Part shown: one piece after another, positions 1-5,022 of the stretch | Layout: the number at the start of each line of letters is the position of its first letter | How positions within the stretch are numbered: position 1 is the first letter of the stretch | Assembly: GCA_016215705.1 (NCBI GenBank) | Contig: JACRIR010000138.1 | Span: forward strand, 1 to 5,163 | Length of the DNA stretch: 5,163 nt | Origin: Candidatus Poribacteria bacterium | GTDB lineage: Bacteria; Abyssobacteria; SURF-5 | Direction: 5' to 3' | The notes under the pieces: model-generated | Told to the model about the DNA's origin: nothing | The model's database searches: none | Seen by the model: the letters and a program-made list of their open reading frames with translations, nothing else | Made by a program: the position numbers and the translations under genes

Positions 1-13
1 ATTTTTCTGCTCG

Positions 14-37
14 GCTCCGCGCTCAATCGCGCGGGGC
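14..37 (+). other. Short GC-rich hairpin near outer end of left TIR
   Basis: GCTCCGCGC (14-22) can pair with GCGCGGGGC (29-37) around the six-base loop TCAATC. All nine pairs form on the plus strand if one T-G wobble is allowed; on the minus strand that pair becomes an A-C mismatch. The mirror copy is at 5127-5150. No T-run follows the stem on either strand, so it is not an obvious terminator. Its place close to the end of the repeat fits a terminal binding or folding site, but no function is shown. Confidence 0.5.
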
Positions 38-53
38 GGCGGGGCTTCGCTTC

Positions 54-114
54 GGCTCGCGGGCAAAAAGTTTCCTTTCCCCTTCAACCCCCTTCCACTT
101 TTTGCCCGCTCGCC
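54..114. other. Long hairpin within left TIR
   Basis: Bases 59-71 (GCGGGCAAAAAGT) are the exact reverse complement of 97-109. After a 2x2 mismatch the pairing resumes for 3 bp (54-56 with 112-114), so 16 of 18 positions pair. The 25-base loop (72-96) is all pyrimidine on the plus strand apart from two adjacent A residues, and purine-rich with runs of G on the minus strand. The mirror copy is at 5050-5110. It could be a recognition structure for a recombinase or replication protein, or a processed RNA fold. It lacks the stem-plus-U-tract layout of a normal terminator. Confidence 0.7.
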
Positions 115-150
115 AAAATTGCACGGTCGGACTGGATAAAAAAACTATTT

Positions 151-699
151 CTATAAACCAAGAGCTGCGCAAACTTTTTTATACTGATCCAGACTGATTC
201 CATTACACCATTCATCTGGATTCTTGTTTTTTGAGTTTTGATAATCTTCAAAGGATAACCACCTTGCATCACTTACTTCACCATCGGAAAAATTAATAAT
301 TGATAAATCCTGGTTAAAAAGCGTGGCGTAGCTCTCGTAAACATGCATTACATCCCTACGTTTCCCTTTCTCCACTAACTTCAAATCGTTCCTTTTAACT
401 CTCAAACCAATTTCTTCAAAAAGTTCTCTGACGACGGTTTCATAAAAAGTGGATCCTGCTTTCACGTGCCCCCCTACATATGTTTGCCATTTTCCAGGGT
501 TTCCAGAGACATGGGGCGCACGACGGGTACATAAAATTGCCCCATTATTATTGAGTATCCAAGTATTTACTATAGCATGCCAAATTTTGTAGGGTTTTTG
601 ATGTACAATGCTGCGAGGACTTGACTTAATAACATTACCGCACTCATCAAAACAGAGTAGCATTTCTTCGTCGTCGTTATGAGTAATATTTGTCAGCAT
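151..699 (-). CDS. Nudix hydrolase, IPP-isomerase-like subgroup
   Basis: This 182-residue protein should hydrolyse a nucleoside diphosphate linked to another group, or a related pyrophosphate; the substrate is unknown. The Nudix box runs from G77 to L99, with the core RELFEEIGL at 91-99. The preceding DECGN (18-22), the WH pair at 40-41 and GKWQTYVGGHV (69-79) are the layout of Nudix proteins related to isopentenyl-diphosphate isomerase (YfcD-like). Length is normal for the family. The first Glu of the consensus box (Gx5Ex7REUxEExGU) is Ser83, while the metal-binding RE..EE core is intact. ATG at 699 is preferred over the in-frame ATG at 663, because the acidic stretch before M13 resembles the N-terminus of this subgroup; neither has a good Shine-Dalgarno. 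At about 38% GC with A/T-ending codons, it is unlike the five genes upstream and is cut off from them by a terminator. It has no signal peptide or membrane segment. Confidence 0.88.
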   Translation of the reverse strand: MLTNITHNDDEEMLLCFDECGNVIKSSPRSIVHQKPYKIWHAIVNTWILNNNGAILCTRRAPHVSGNPGKWQTYVGGHVKAGSTFYETVVRELFEEIGLRVKRNDLKLVEKGKRRDVMHVYESYATLFNQDLSIINFSDGEVSDARWLSFEDYQNSKNKNPDEWCNGISLDQYKKVCAALGL

Positions 700-736
700 A
701 TCTATAATGATAGCTATTTTTTCTATAAAAAGAAAG
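700..736 (-). promoter_or_regulatory. AT-rich putative promoter region of the Nudix gene
   Basis: The 37 bases between the terminator stem and the Nudix start are almost all A/T. On the minus strand TATAGA occurs twice exactly 21 bases apart (plus-strand TCTATA at 701-706 and 722-727), with an 8-base palindrome ATAGCTAT (710-717) between. TATCAT (plus 707-712) lies 7 bases upstream of the ATG and could be a -10 box for a leaderless or very short-leader transcript. No good -35 box is seen. That the gene needs its own promoter follows from the terminator just upstream; the exact boxes are inference. Confidence 0.3.
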
Positions 737-764
737 GGCTGACTGAGAAAAATCTCAATCAGCC
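726..764 (-). terminator. Rho-independent terminator ending the five-gene operon
   Basis: On the minus strand GGCTGATTGAG (764-754) pairs with CTCAGTCAGCC (747-737), giving an 11-bp stem with one G-U pair and a six-base loop. It is followed by CTTTCTTTTTA, a good U-tract. The stem begins 9 bases after the TAA stop of the uridine-kinase-like gene, the expected spacing for an operon end. Because the next gene reads in the same direction, the terminator separates the operon from the Nudix gene. Confidence 0.9.
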
Positions 765-773
765 AGTTTGAAA

Positions 774-1796
774 TTAGTGTACAATCACAGCGAGTTCAGA
801 AAGGAGACAGACCGCATCTGGAAGTGCCAAAAGGTGCTTGGACTCCATTAGTGCCGCGAGTTCCTGTCTGAATCGCGAGATCGTTTCCGCATCATGCACC
901 CCCCTTAAGTACTCGAGATAAGTCCGCATGGCCTCCTTCGCCTCCGCATGGCGCACCCAGTCCGGGGTATCTGGAAGTTCGGTGAGCCAGCACAGGTAGG
1001 CGAGGTCGAGGTAGTTCGATAGCGTATCGGGAATGCTTGCAATGCGCAGGATGCCGCTATCGATCTGGGATCGGATCTCCTCGTCGGTACACTCCCGTGC
1101 TTCCTTGACCAGGAAGCCGACGTAGTCCCGCATAGACTTCTGTGTCGCTCCAAAGACCTCCTTCCGGTTGAAGCGACGGATCATGCGGGCCACGCGAACG
1201 GGCCAGGACGTCTCCACGAAGATGAGAAGATCATAGAAAGCGCGTACCTCCGGAGGGACGATGAGCGTGCCGTCCAGAAGGTAGCAGTGTCCGGTTCCAG
1301 ACGGGAACATGCTATAGAGGTATCCGGTGGACGGGTCGACGTAGAAGTCGGTCGCGCCAGCCAACTGCTTCATGGTTCGCCTGCCGCCGAATAGGGTGAA
1401 TGACCTGCCGTTCCAAGTGATCCTTGGTGCAGACGGATCCGCGGCATCCTCCATGCGCACGATCGTCTTCATGATGTCGTAGCGCGAAACCAGGAACCGG
1501 TTGCCGGCCTTGATGCACCGTACGGCCTCAATCAGGTCTCCCAGGAAAAAGCGGTCGGCGTATCGTCGTGCCTCGCGCATCCCCTTGTTGATCCAAAGGT
1601 CGAGCGGCAGGTAGATGATGGTTGTGTTCAGGATAACTTCCACGTCGGCACGGAGGAATGTGCAGAAGTGACTCTTGCCACTGGCGACATATCCCGTTAC
1701 GCCGAGCAGCAGATTGTCCTCCTTGAGCCTTCCCTGGAGCGGTTTCAGCCGCAGCTGAACCTCCCGGAGTGCGTCACGCAAAAAAAGTAAGCGCAT
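774..1796 (-). CDS. Uridine kinase/phosphoribulokinase-like P-loop kinase
   Basis: This 340-residue cytoplasmic protein probably transfers phosphate from ATP to a nucleoside, pentose phosphate or similar small molecule. A Walker A motif GYVASGKS lies at 35-42. An LPLDLW segment with Asp66 sits where uridine kinases have their catalytic Asp, the RYD at 105-107 matches the family's VYD region, and LLDGT (173-177) matches the strand ending in EG. DLLIFVE (189-195), followed by an Arg-rich helix (VARMIRRFNRK, 202-212), matches the lid region. About 65 residues (108-172) lie between RYD and LLDG, much more than in typical uridine kinases, and the C-terminal third (after about 240) is unassigned, so the protein is longer than the usual 210-220 residues. 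ATG at 1796 is preceded by GGGAGGTG with 7-base spacing and starts one base after the APH-like stop. It is the last gene of the operon, 9 bases ahead of the terminator. The P-loop kinase call is firm; the substrate is unknown. Confidence 0.8.
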   Translation of the reverse strand: MRLLFLRDALREVQLRLKPLQGRLKEDNLLLGVTGYVASGKSHFCTFLRADVEVILNTTIIYLPLDLWINKGMREARRYADRFFLGDLIEAVRCIKAGNRFLVSRYDIMKTIVRMEDAADPSAPRITWNGRSFTLFGGRRTMKQLAGATDFYVDPSTGYLYSMFPSGTGHCYLLDGTLIVPPEVRAFYDLLIFVETSWPVRVARMIRRFNRKEVFGATQKSMRDYVGFLVKEARECTDEEIRSQIDSGILRIASIPDTLSNYLDLAYLCWLTELPDTPDWVRHAEAKEAMRTYLEYLRGVHDAETISRFRQELAALMESKHLLALPDAVCLLSELAVIVH

Positions 1797-1797
1797 G

Positions 1798-2589
1798 TCA
1801 GTTCACCTCCCTTAGGTTCAGTAGGGCGTGCATCCGATGCAGAGTCTCCCCTTCTTCACACAGCAGATTCCTCCGTCGGCACCAGCGAAGGTGTCCGAGG
1901 AGATCAACTGCGTTCAGATAATGGATAGCCGTACGGAGTGCGCGCTGGTCCAGTCGATCCGGACCGCTGTAGGCGGAGAGCAGCTGGTACCATTGCCAGT
2001 CGTGCCCGAGGACACGAGGGAGCTTCCGAAGCTCCCATGCCAGGCAATAGTCTCCTGCATGCTCCCAGTCAAACAGTCCGGTGAGTACACCTTCTTGAAT
2101 AACAAGATTCTTGGAATCTACATCTCCATGACAGAAGAGAGGGTCAACACTGCGGAAGTACTCCCGCAGCGCATCATACCCGCGCCACAGCCAGGAAACG
2201 TAGGAGGGCAGATAGGAACCGGGCATGGGCGCATGCCATTCGGACCACTTCCTGATTTGCATCTCGAGGAAGTCGCCGAAAGTGGTATAGCCCAGTGGAA
2301 CGTCCAGGGCAGCGTCGAAGGACCCGAAGGTCGTGCACGGACGCAAGTAATGAAGCCTGCGCAGCACCTCTCCAAGCTGCTCCAGGACACGATTCCCGAA
2401 TTGATCGGGGGTTGGTGCCTTTCCCGACATGTATGCCATCTCCACGACGAGTGGATCTGGTCGTACCTCAGTCAGCTGAGGACTGAGGTGTTGCAGTGGC
2501 GAAGCCTGCAATACACGAAGGATGGCACGCTCTTTCGCTGCCTGCTCGGGTGTCCGGCAGACTTTACGATAGGTCGAAGTGTTCTTCAT
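1798..2589 (-). CDS. APH-fold small-molecule phosphotransferase
   Basis: This 263-residue protein belongs to the aminoglycoside phosphotransferase/choline kinase-type fold. The catalytic loop is HGDVDSKN (154-161; Asp156 as base, Asn161 as metal ligand) and the metal-binding strand is LFDWEHAG (172-179; Asp174). YRKV (7-10) and the KERAILRVL helix (19-27) look like strand beta3, which holds the ATP-contacting Lys/Arg, and helix C with its Glu. The usual two strands with the nucleotide loop before beta3 are missing, so the N-lobe looks short. ATG at 2589 is chosen because it overlaps the epimerase stop as ATGA and has AAGGAGG 9 bases upstream; the longer start at 2631 would add 14 residues with no family resemblance. 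The fold covers aminoglycoside, choline, methylthioribose, homoserine and other kinases, so resistance should not be assumed; the neighbours favour a metabolic sugar or nucleoside kinase. Confidence 0.82.
   Translation of the reverse strand: MKNTSTYRKVCRTPEQAAKERAILRVLQASPLQHLSPQLTEVRPDPLVVEMAYMSGKAPTPDQFGNRVLEQLGEVLRRLHYLRPCTTFGSFDAALDVPLGYTTFGDFLEMQIRKWSEWHAPMPGSYLPSYVSWLWRGYDALREYFRSVDPLFCHGDVDSKNLVIQEGVLTGLFDWEHAGDYCLAWELRKLPRVLGHDWQWYQLLSAYSGPDRLDQRALRTAIHYLNAVDLLGHLRWCRRRNLLCEEGETLHRMHALLNLREVN
1804..1811 (-). promoter_or_regulatory. Ribosome binding site of the uridine-kinase-like gene
   Basis: GGGAGGTG on the minus strand, 7 bases before ATG 1796 and inside the end of the APH-like gene. 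It fixes the first ATG as the start and suggests strong, coupled translation across the one-base junction. Confidence 0.8.
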
Positions 2590-3257
2590 CTCTCTGTACC
2601 TCCTTTCGCGATTGCCTGTAGCTTCAGCCACTGCGCCGGAACGTCCTTAGCGTGAAATAGGAGACTTCCAATGACAAGCTCGTCCGCAAGTCGCGCCAAG
2701 CGACTGAACGTCTTATCATTGACTCCTCCGTCAATGCCAAGGCGACAGGCCGAGTTATGCTCCTTGAAGAGCGCCCGGGCCTGCTTGATCCGGTCTATGA
2801 GTTGCGTGTCCGGTTCGAGGCAGTAACCTCCGGCTTGGATCGCCATGACGAAGATAGTGTCCAGTCTTTTGAGATATGGAACCGTCGCCGTCACCTGCGT
2901 GTTGATGTCTACCGCAAGACCGGGCCGATAGCCGCCGATACGAGCCGCTCCGAGGAACGCTTCGATGGCGGGTCGGCCGGTCTTTGGGAAGGCGTGCAGC
3001 ATGACGAGGTCCTGAGGCCGAAGGAAGGAGAGATTGGGCGGGTTGTCGTTGAACGGCTGGAAGAGATGCACAGTGGCCGACGCGCGGCAGTCTCGCATCC
3101 GGACGTTTCCGAGCTCTTCTACCTTGAAGAAGTTCGGAATGGTCAGATTTGAGCACACATCGATATGCACGGATTCGCATCCGAGGTCCTCCATCTGTTG
3201 CAGGGAGTCAGCCAACGGCGCTTCCAGTCGTGCAAGGCTGGGGCTAAGTAGTGCCAT
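2586..3257 (-). CDS. Ribulose-phosphate 3-epimerase-like TIM barrel
   Basis: At 223 residues this has the length of ribulose-5-phosphate 3-epimerases, which interconvert ribulose 5-phosphate and xylulose 5-phosphate. Visible family features are SPSL at 5-8, HID at 31-33 (metal ligands and catalytic Asp), VHL at 63-65 (third metal ligand His64), DGGV at 176-179 (second catalytic Asp) and the phosphate-binding VIGSLLF near the C-terminus. Two usual signatures have changed. The MDG.FVPN region after HID reads VCSNLTIPNF, and the NPGFGGQ phosphate loop reads IQAGGYCLE (140-148). It is therefore probably an active metal-dependent epimerase with a shifted substrate, perhaps another ketose phosphate. 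ATG at 3257 is preferred over 3317: GGAGGG lies 5 bases upstream and the protein then begins at the first barrel strand. It overlaps the glycosyltransferase end by 14 bases and the APH-like gene by ATGA, implying coupled translation. Confidence 0.85.
   Translation of the reverse strand: MALLSPSLARLEAPLADSLQQMEDLGCESVHIDVCSNLTIPNFFKVEELGNVRMRDCRASATVHLFQPFNDNPPNLSFLRPQDLVMLHAFPKTGRPAIEAFLGAARIGGYRPGLAVDINTQVTATVPYLKRLDTIFVMAIQAGGYCLEPDTQLIDRIKQARALFKEHNSACRLGIDGGVNDKTFSRLARLADELVIGSLLFHAKDVPAQWLKLQAIAKGGTER
2599..2605 (-). promoter_or_regulatory. Ribosome binding site deciding the APH-like start
   Basis: AAGGAGG on the minus strand, 9 bases before ATG 2589 and within the last codons of the epimerase gene. 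It supports the ATGA-overlapping start over the in-frame ATG at 2631. Confidence 0.8.
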
Positions 3258-4038
3258 AGCGTCCCTCCATTCTCCGCAACAGATCCCTCCAGCGCTCGAG
3301 TTTTTTGTCTCCGTCACCTCCGTTGAAGTGGTACGCGTTGACTTCCTCGCCGTTCAGGGTGGGCTGGCCGTCTTCAATGGCGAACGTCTCGTACTGTCGC
3401 AGGCAGTTGTTCGTGACCGGCATGGAATGCACGGGTAGGTTGAACCGAATGAGGCAGTAGTTGATCATGTTCTGATCGAAGATCGACGGACGCTTCCCCG
3501 TAGTGATGAGGTAATCCTTCCATGTCTCCAGAAAGCGGCGGAACCACGCAGCGTGAGTCTCGCGGGAAGCGAAGAACACGCCCGTGTTGAAGTAGAAGAA
3601 TCCGTCGTCCTCTGTGTAGCGCATGCGGAAGTCCGGGTCGAAAGGCTGGAACTCCTCCTCCATCTTCTCCTTGTACCCGACGAACAGGTCTGGTGTGAGA
3701 ACCAGGCTGCTGTCGGAGATGGCGAAGTAGGGCTCAAGTTCCCAGAACGCCTGAAGGACGAGTATGTCCACGTCGATGAACAGGATGTGACTGGCCTCGG
3801 GAAGGTGCTCGAAAAGGCGAAGCTTCTCCGCGCATGCATGATCCGGGAGATCCCGCGGGAAAGGGTTGCCTTCCTCAGGAACTTGGATCACATTGCACGG
3901 CAGCGCCACCTTAGGCCTGAAGCTGTTGAGACAGAGCACCGACACTGGCAGGTCGGTCAGGCTACGGATTGCCGCCAACCAGAGCTCCAGGAGTCCTGCA
4001 TAGGAGGCGTTGCAAATCGTCACGATCATCGGTCTCAT
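3244..4038 (-). CDS. GT8-like (glycogenin/LgtC-type) glycosyltransferase
   Basis: This 264-residue protein has the layout of a GT-A fold, retaining, family 8-like transferase that moves a sugar from a nucleotide-sugar donor to an acceptor. A short first strand (MIVTICNASY) is followed by ILFIDVDILVL with the metal-binding DVD at 89-91. FNTGVFFAS (150-158) and FDQNMIN (187-193) match conserved segments of the family, and HFNGGDGDKK (237-246) resembles the C-terminal HFxG..KPW-type motif that provides a further metal-binding His. There is no signal peptide or membrane helix, so it should act in the cytoplasm or at its inner face. ATG at 4038 is preferred to the upstream 4053: it forms an ATGA overlap with the preceding stop and has GGGAGGAA just upstream. 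Donor and acceptor cannot be read from the sequence. It is the only gene here that directly points to glycan or glycoside assembly. Confidence 0.8.
   Translation of the reverse strand: MRPMIVTICNASYAGLLELWLAAIRSLTDLPVSVLCLNSFRPKVALPCNVIQVPEEGNPFPRDLPDHACAEKLRLFEHLPEASHILFIDVDILVLQAFWELEPYFAISDSSLVLTPDLFVGYKEKMEEEFQPFDPDFRMRYTEDDGFFYFNTGVFFASRETHAAWFRRFLETWKDYLITTGKRPSIFDQNMINYCLIRFNLPVHSMPVTNNCLRQYETFAIEDGQPTLNGEEVNAYHFNGGDGDKKLERWRDLLRRMEGRYGTT
3263..3268 (-). promoter_or_regulatory. Ribosome binding site deciding the epimerase start
   Basis: GGAGGG on the minus strand, 5 bases before ATG 3257, inside the glycosyltransferase gene. It supports a start 20 codons downstream of the longest frame, which then begins at the first TIM-barrel strand. 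Confidence 0.75.
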
Positions 4039-4928
4039 GCTTGTTCCTCCCAAGCTTCCTGGATGTAGGTTAGAAGCCGCCGAAGCGAATCGTCGACCGA
4101 TTCAACCTCGGTGTTGAGATGCAGACTGATCAACCCAGTACGGTTCTGGGTCGCCAGTCGCTGGTTCTGTGCGAGAGACTGGGCAACGCTGTTGTCGCCA
4201 CGGTCCGTGAGGCGCTGTTTGAGGATGTCCGGGCTTGCATCCAGCCAGATCCATCGCAGGTCAGGCGCGAGCGCTCGGCGTGCGAGAAACTCGTGCACCT
4301 GCGTGATGACAAAGACATGGACAGCCCGTGACTGTGTCCAACGCGCCTCGAAGAAACTCGATGGATCGATCCAATACCAGTTTCCACGCGCCCCAACGAA
4401 ACCGGTGAAGCGGGGGTCGGTGCGGTAGGATTCGAAATCCGCCGGGTCAACGAAGTGGTAGTCCGTGCCGTCGATCTCGTGGGAGCGACGCGGACGAGTG
4501 GTGTATGCAACATACTGCATAACCCGCTCGCCGATTTTGGAGGCAAGCAGGCGGCGGTTGAGAGTCGTTTTACCGACACCTGTAGGACCGCCGATCGCGA
4601 GTGTGATCGCGGGTGGGAGAATCGGTCGGCTCTCCTCAAGCCAGGGGGTGTGATCATGGGTCACTGCGCTTATGCATAGGACTCGGAAGTCCTTCACCCA
4701 AATCACGCCGCCCTCACCGTGATGCATCATGGGAACGTCGAGTATCCCTCGAACCAGTCCCTTTTTTGTGAGACTGAGAACAAGAGAAACCCAGAGACCT
4801 TCCATGGTGTAGGGGTTAGGATCCGACAGCACGAAAACGCACGCGCTGCCGGGGATCACCTGCACAACCTTCCCCAAGTAGGAGGTCGGCAGGAGCTCTT
4901 CGATAATGCAGCTCTCAAGCGCGTTCAT
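4035..4928 (-). CDS. Guanylate kinase-like P-loop kinase with novel N-terminal domain
   Basis: In this 297-residue protein residues 108-297 resemble guanylate kinase. Walker A is GPTGVGKT (114-121), TTRPRR lies at 143-148, DGTDYHF at 153-159 matches the nucleotide-monophosphate site, and WLDASPDILKQRL near the C-terminus matches the lid strand and helix. A short LHLNTEV segment corresponds to the NDDLE-like end. The FLE and YGT positions of true guanylate kinases read FVG (177-179) and YWI (185-187), so the Glu that reads guanine appears absent. GMP may not be the substrate; ribose-1,5-bisphosphate kinases (PhnN) are a related alternative. Residues 1-107 are a separate, mostly beta-predicted region that I do not recognise. 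ATG at 4928 is chosen over 4988, which would run through the leader palindrome and has no Shine-Dalgarno; AAAGGAA lies 9 bases upstream of 4928. It is the first gene of the operon. Confidence 0.78.
   Translation of the reverse strand: MNALESCIIEELLPTSYLGKVVQVIPGSACVFVLSDPNPYTMEGLWVSLVLSLTKKGLVRGILDVPMMHHGEGGVIWVKDFRVLCISAVTHDHTPWLEESRPILPPAITLAIGGPTGVGKTTLNRRLLASKIGERVMQYVAYTTRPRRSHEIDGTDYHFVDPADFESYRTDPRFTGFVGARGNWYWIDPSSFFEARWTQSRAVHVFVITQVHEFLARRALAPDLRWIWLDASPDILKQRLTDRGDNSVAQSLAQNQRLATQNRTGLISLHLNTEVESVDDSLRRLLTYIQEAWEEQA
4044..4051 (-). promoter_or_regulatory. Ribosome binding site deciding the glycosyltransferase start
   Basis: GGGAGGAA on the minus strand, with the GGAGG core 7 bases before ATG 4038. 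It supports the ATGA-overlapping start over ATG 4053, which would overlap this site. Confidence 0.82.
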
Positions 4929-4937
4929 CGTGCTGTG

Positions 4938-4944
4938 TTCCTTT
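4938..4944 (-). promoter_or_regulatory. Ribosome binding site of the first operon gene
   Basis: AAAGGAA on the minus strand, 9 bases before ATG 4928. It is weaker than the internal sites of the operon but better than anything ahead of the alternative ATG at 4988. Confidence 0.55.
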
Positions 4945-4976
4945 CTTTTGCTGAAGTTGATTGTAAAAGAGCTATA

Positions 4977-4995
4977 CCTTGAGACCATCTCAAGG
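4977..4995. promoter_or_regulatory. Perfect palindrome in the operon leader, possible operator
   Basis: CCTTGAGA (4977-4984) and TCTCAAGG (4988-4995) are perfect inverted repeats around a three-base spacer. The site is 49 bases upstream of the first start codon and about 28 bases inside the right TIR. Symmetry and place suit a dimeric repressor or activator site; as RNA it would also form a short hairpin. On the minus strand TATAGC follows directly and could be part of a -10 box, but no matching -35 is seen at normal spacing. No regulator gene is present in the window. Confidence 0.45.
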
Positions 4996-5022
4996 ATTTA
5001 ATACCTTACCATTTCTGGTTAG

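Larger units (their letters stand above)
1..141 (+). repeat. Left terminal inverted repeat, 141 bp
   Basis: This stretch is the exact reverse complement of 5023-5163. Identity ends after the shared inner edge GGATAAAA: the left side continues AAAC and the right side (reverse complement) continues CTAA. It is GC-rich in its outer 64 bases, then has a polypyrimidine tract at about 71-103, then an AT-richer inner edge. It contains two hairpin-forming segments (14-37 and 54-114). No open reading frame of note lies inside it. The repeat stops 9 bases beyond the Nudix stop codon. The outer boundary is unknown because the sequence starts within or at the repeat. Confidence 0.95.
4929..5022 (-). promoter_or_regulatory. 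Leader/promoter region of the five-gene operon
   Basis: These 94 bases between the right TIR and the first gene must hold the operon promoter unless transcription enters through the TIR. The region is AT-rich relative to the genes. Minus-strand candidates for a -10 box are TATTAA, TATAGC and TACAAT, but none has a convincing TTGACA-like partner at 16-18 bases. Its only strong structure is the palindrome at 4977-4995. Confidence 0.4.

Noticed and set aside
1-141. TIR hairpins as Rho-independent terminators
   Set aside because: Neither stem is followed by a T-run on the right strand; the T and A runs are inside the long stem itself.
1798-2589. Aminoglycoside resistance gene
   Set aside because: The HGD...N/D motifs show only the fold, which is shared by many metabolic kinases; the operon context points to metabolism rather than antibiotic resistance.
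1828-2655. A 275-codon plus-strand open frame opposite the APH-like and epimerase genes
   Set aside because: It lies wholly antisense to genes with clear catalytic motifs, has no recognisable domain and no good ribosome site, and follows from the GC-ending codons of the real genes.
2755-3180. Minus-strand 141-codon frame overlapping the epimerase
   Set aside because: Rich in Arg, Ser, Pro and His, as expected from an off-frame reading; the epimerase frame has the catalytic residues and the ribosome site.
3553-4068. Plus-strand open frame of 171 codons opposite the glycosyltransferase
   Set aside because: Low-complexity shadow (rich in V, E, L and R) of the glycosyltransferase, whose DVD, NTG and DQN motifs are clear on the other strand.
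4929-4988. Longer N-terminus for the guanylate-kinase-like protein from ATG 4988
   Set aside because: No Shine-Dalgarno, the codons run through the leader palindrome, and AAAGGAA precedes the downstream ATG at 4928.
4929-5022. A canonical sigma-70 promoter for the operon
   Set aside because: Several -10-like boxes exist on the minus strand, but none has a TTGACA-like box at 16-18 bases, so no specific promoter is called.
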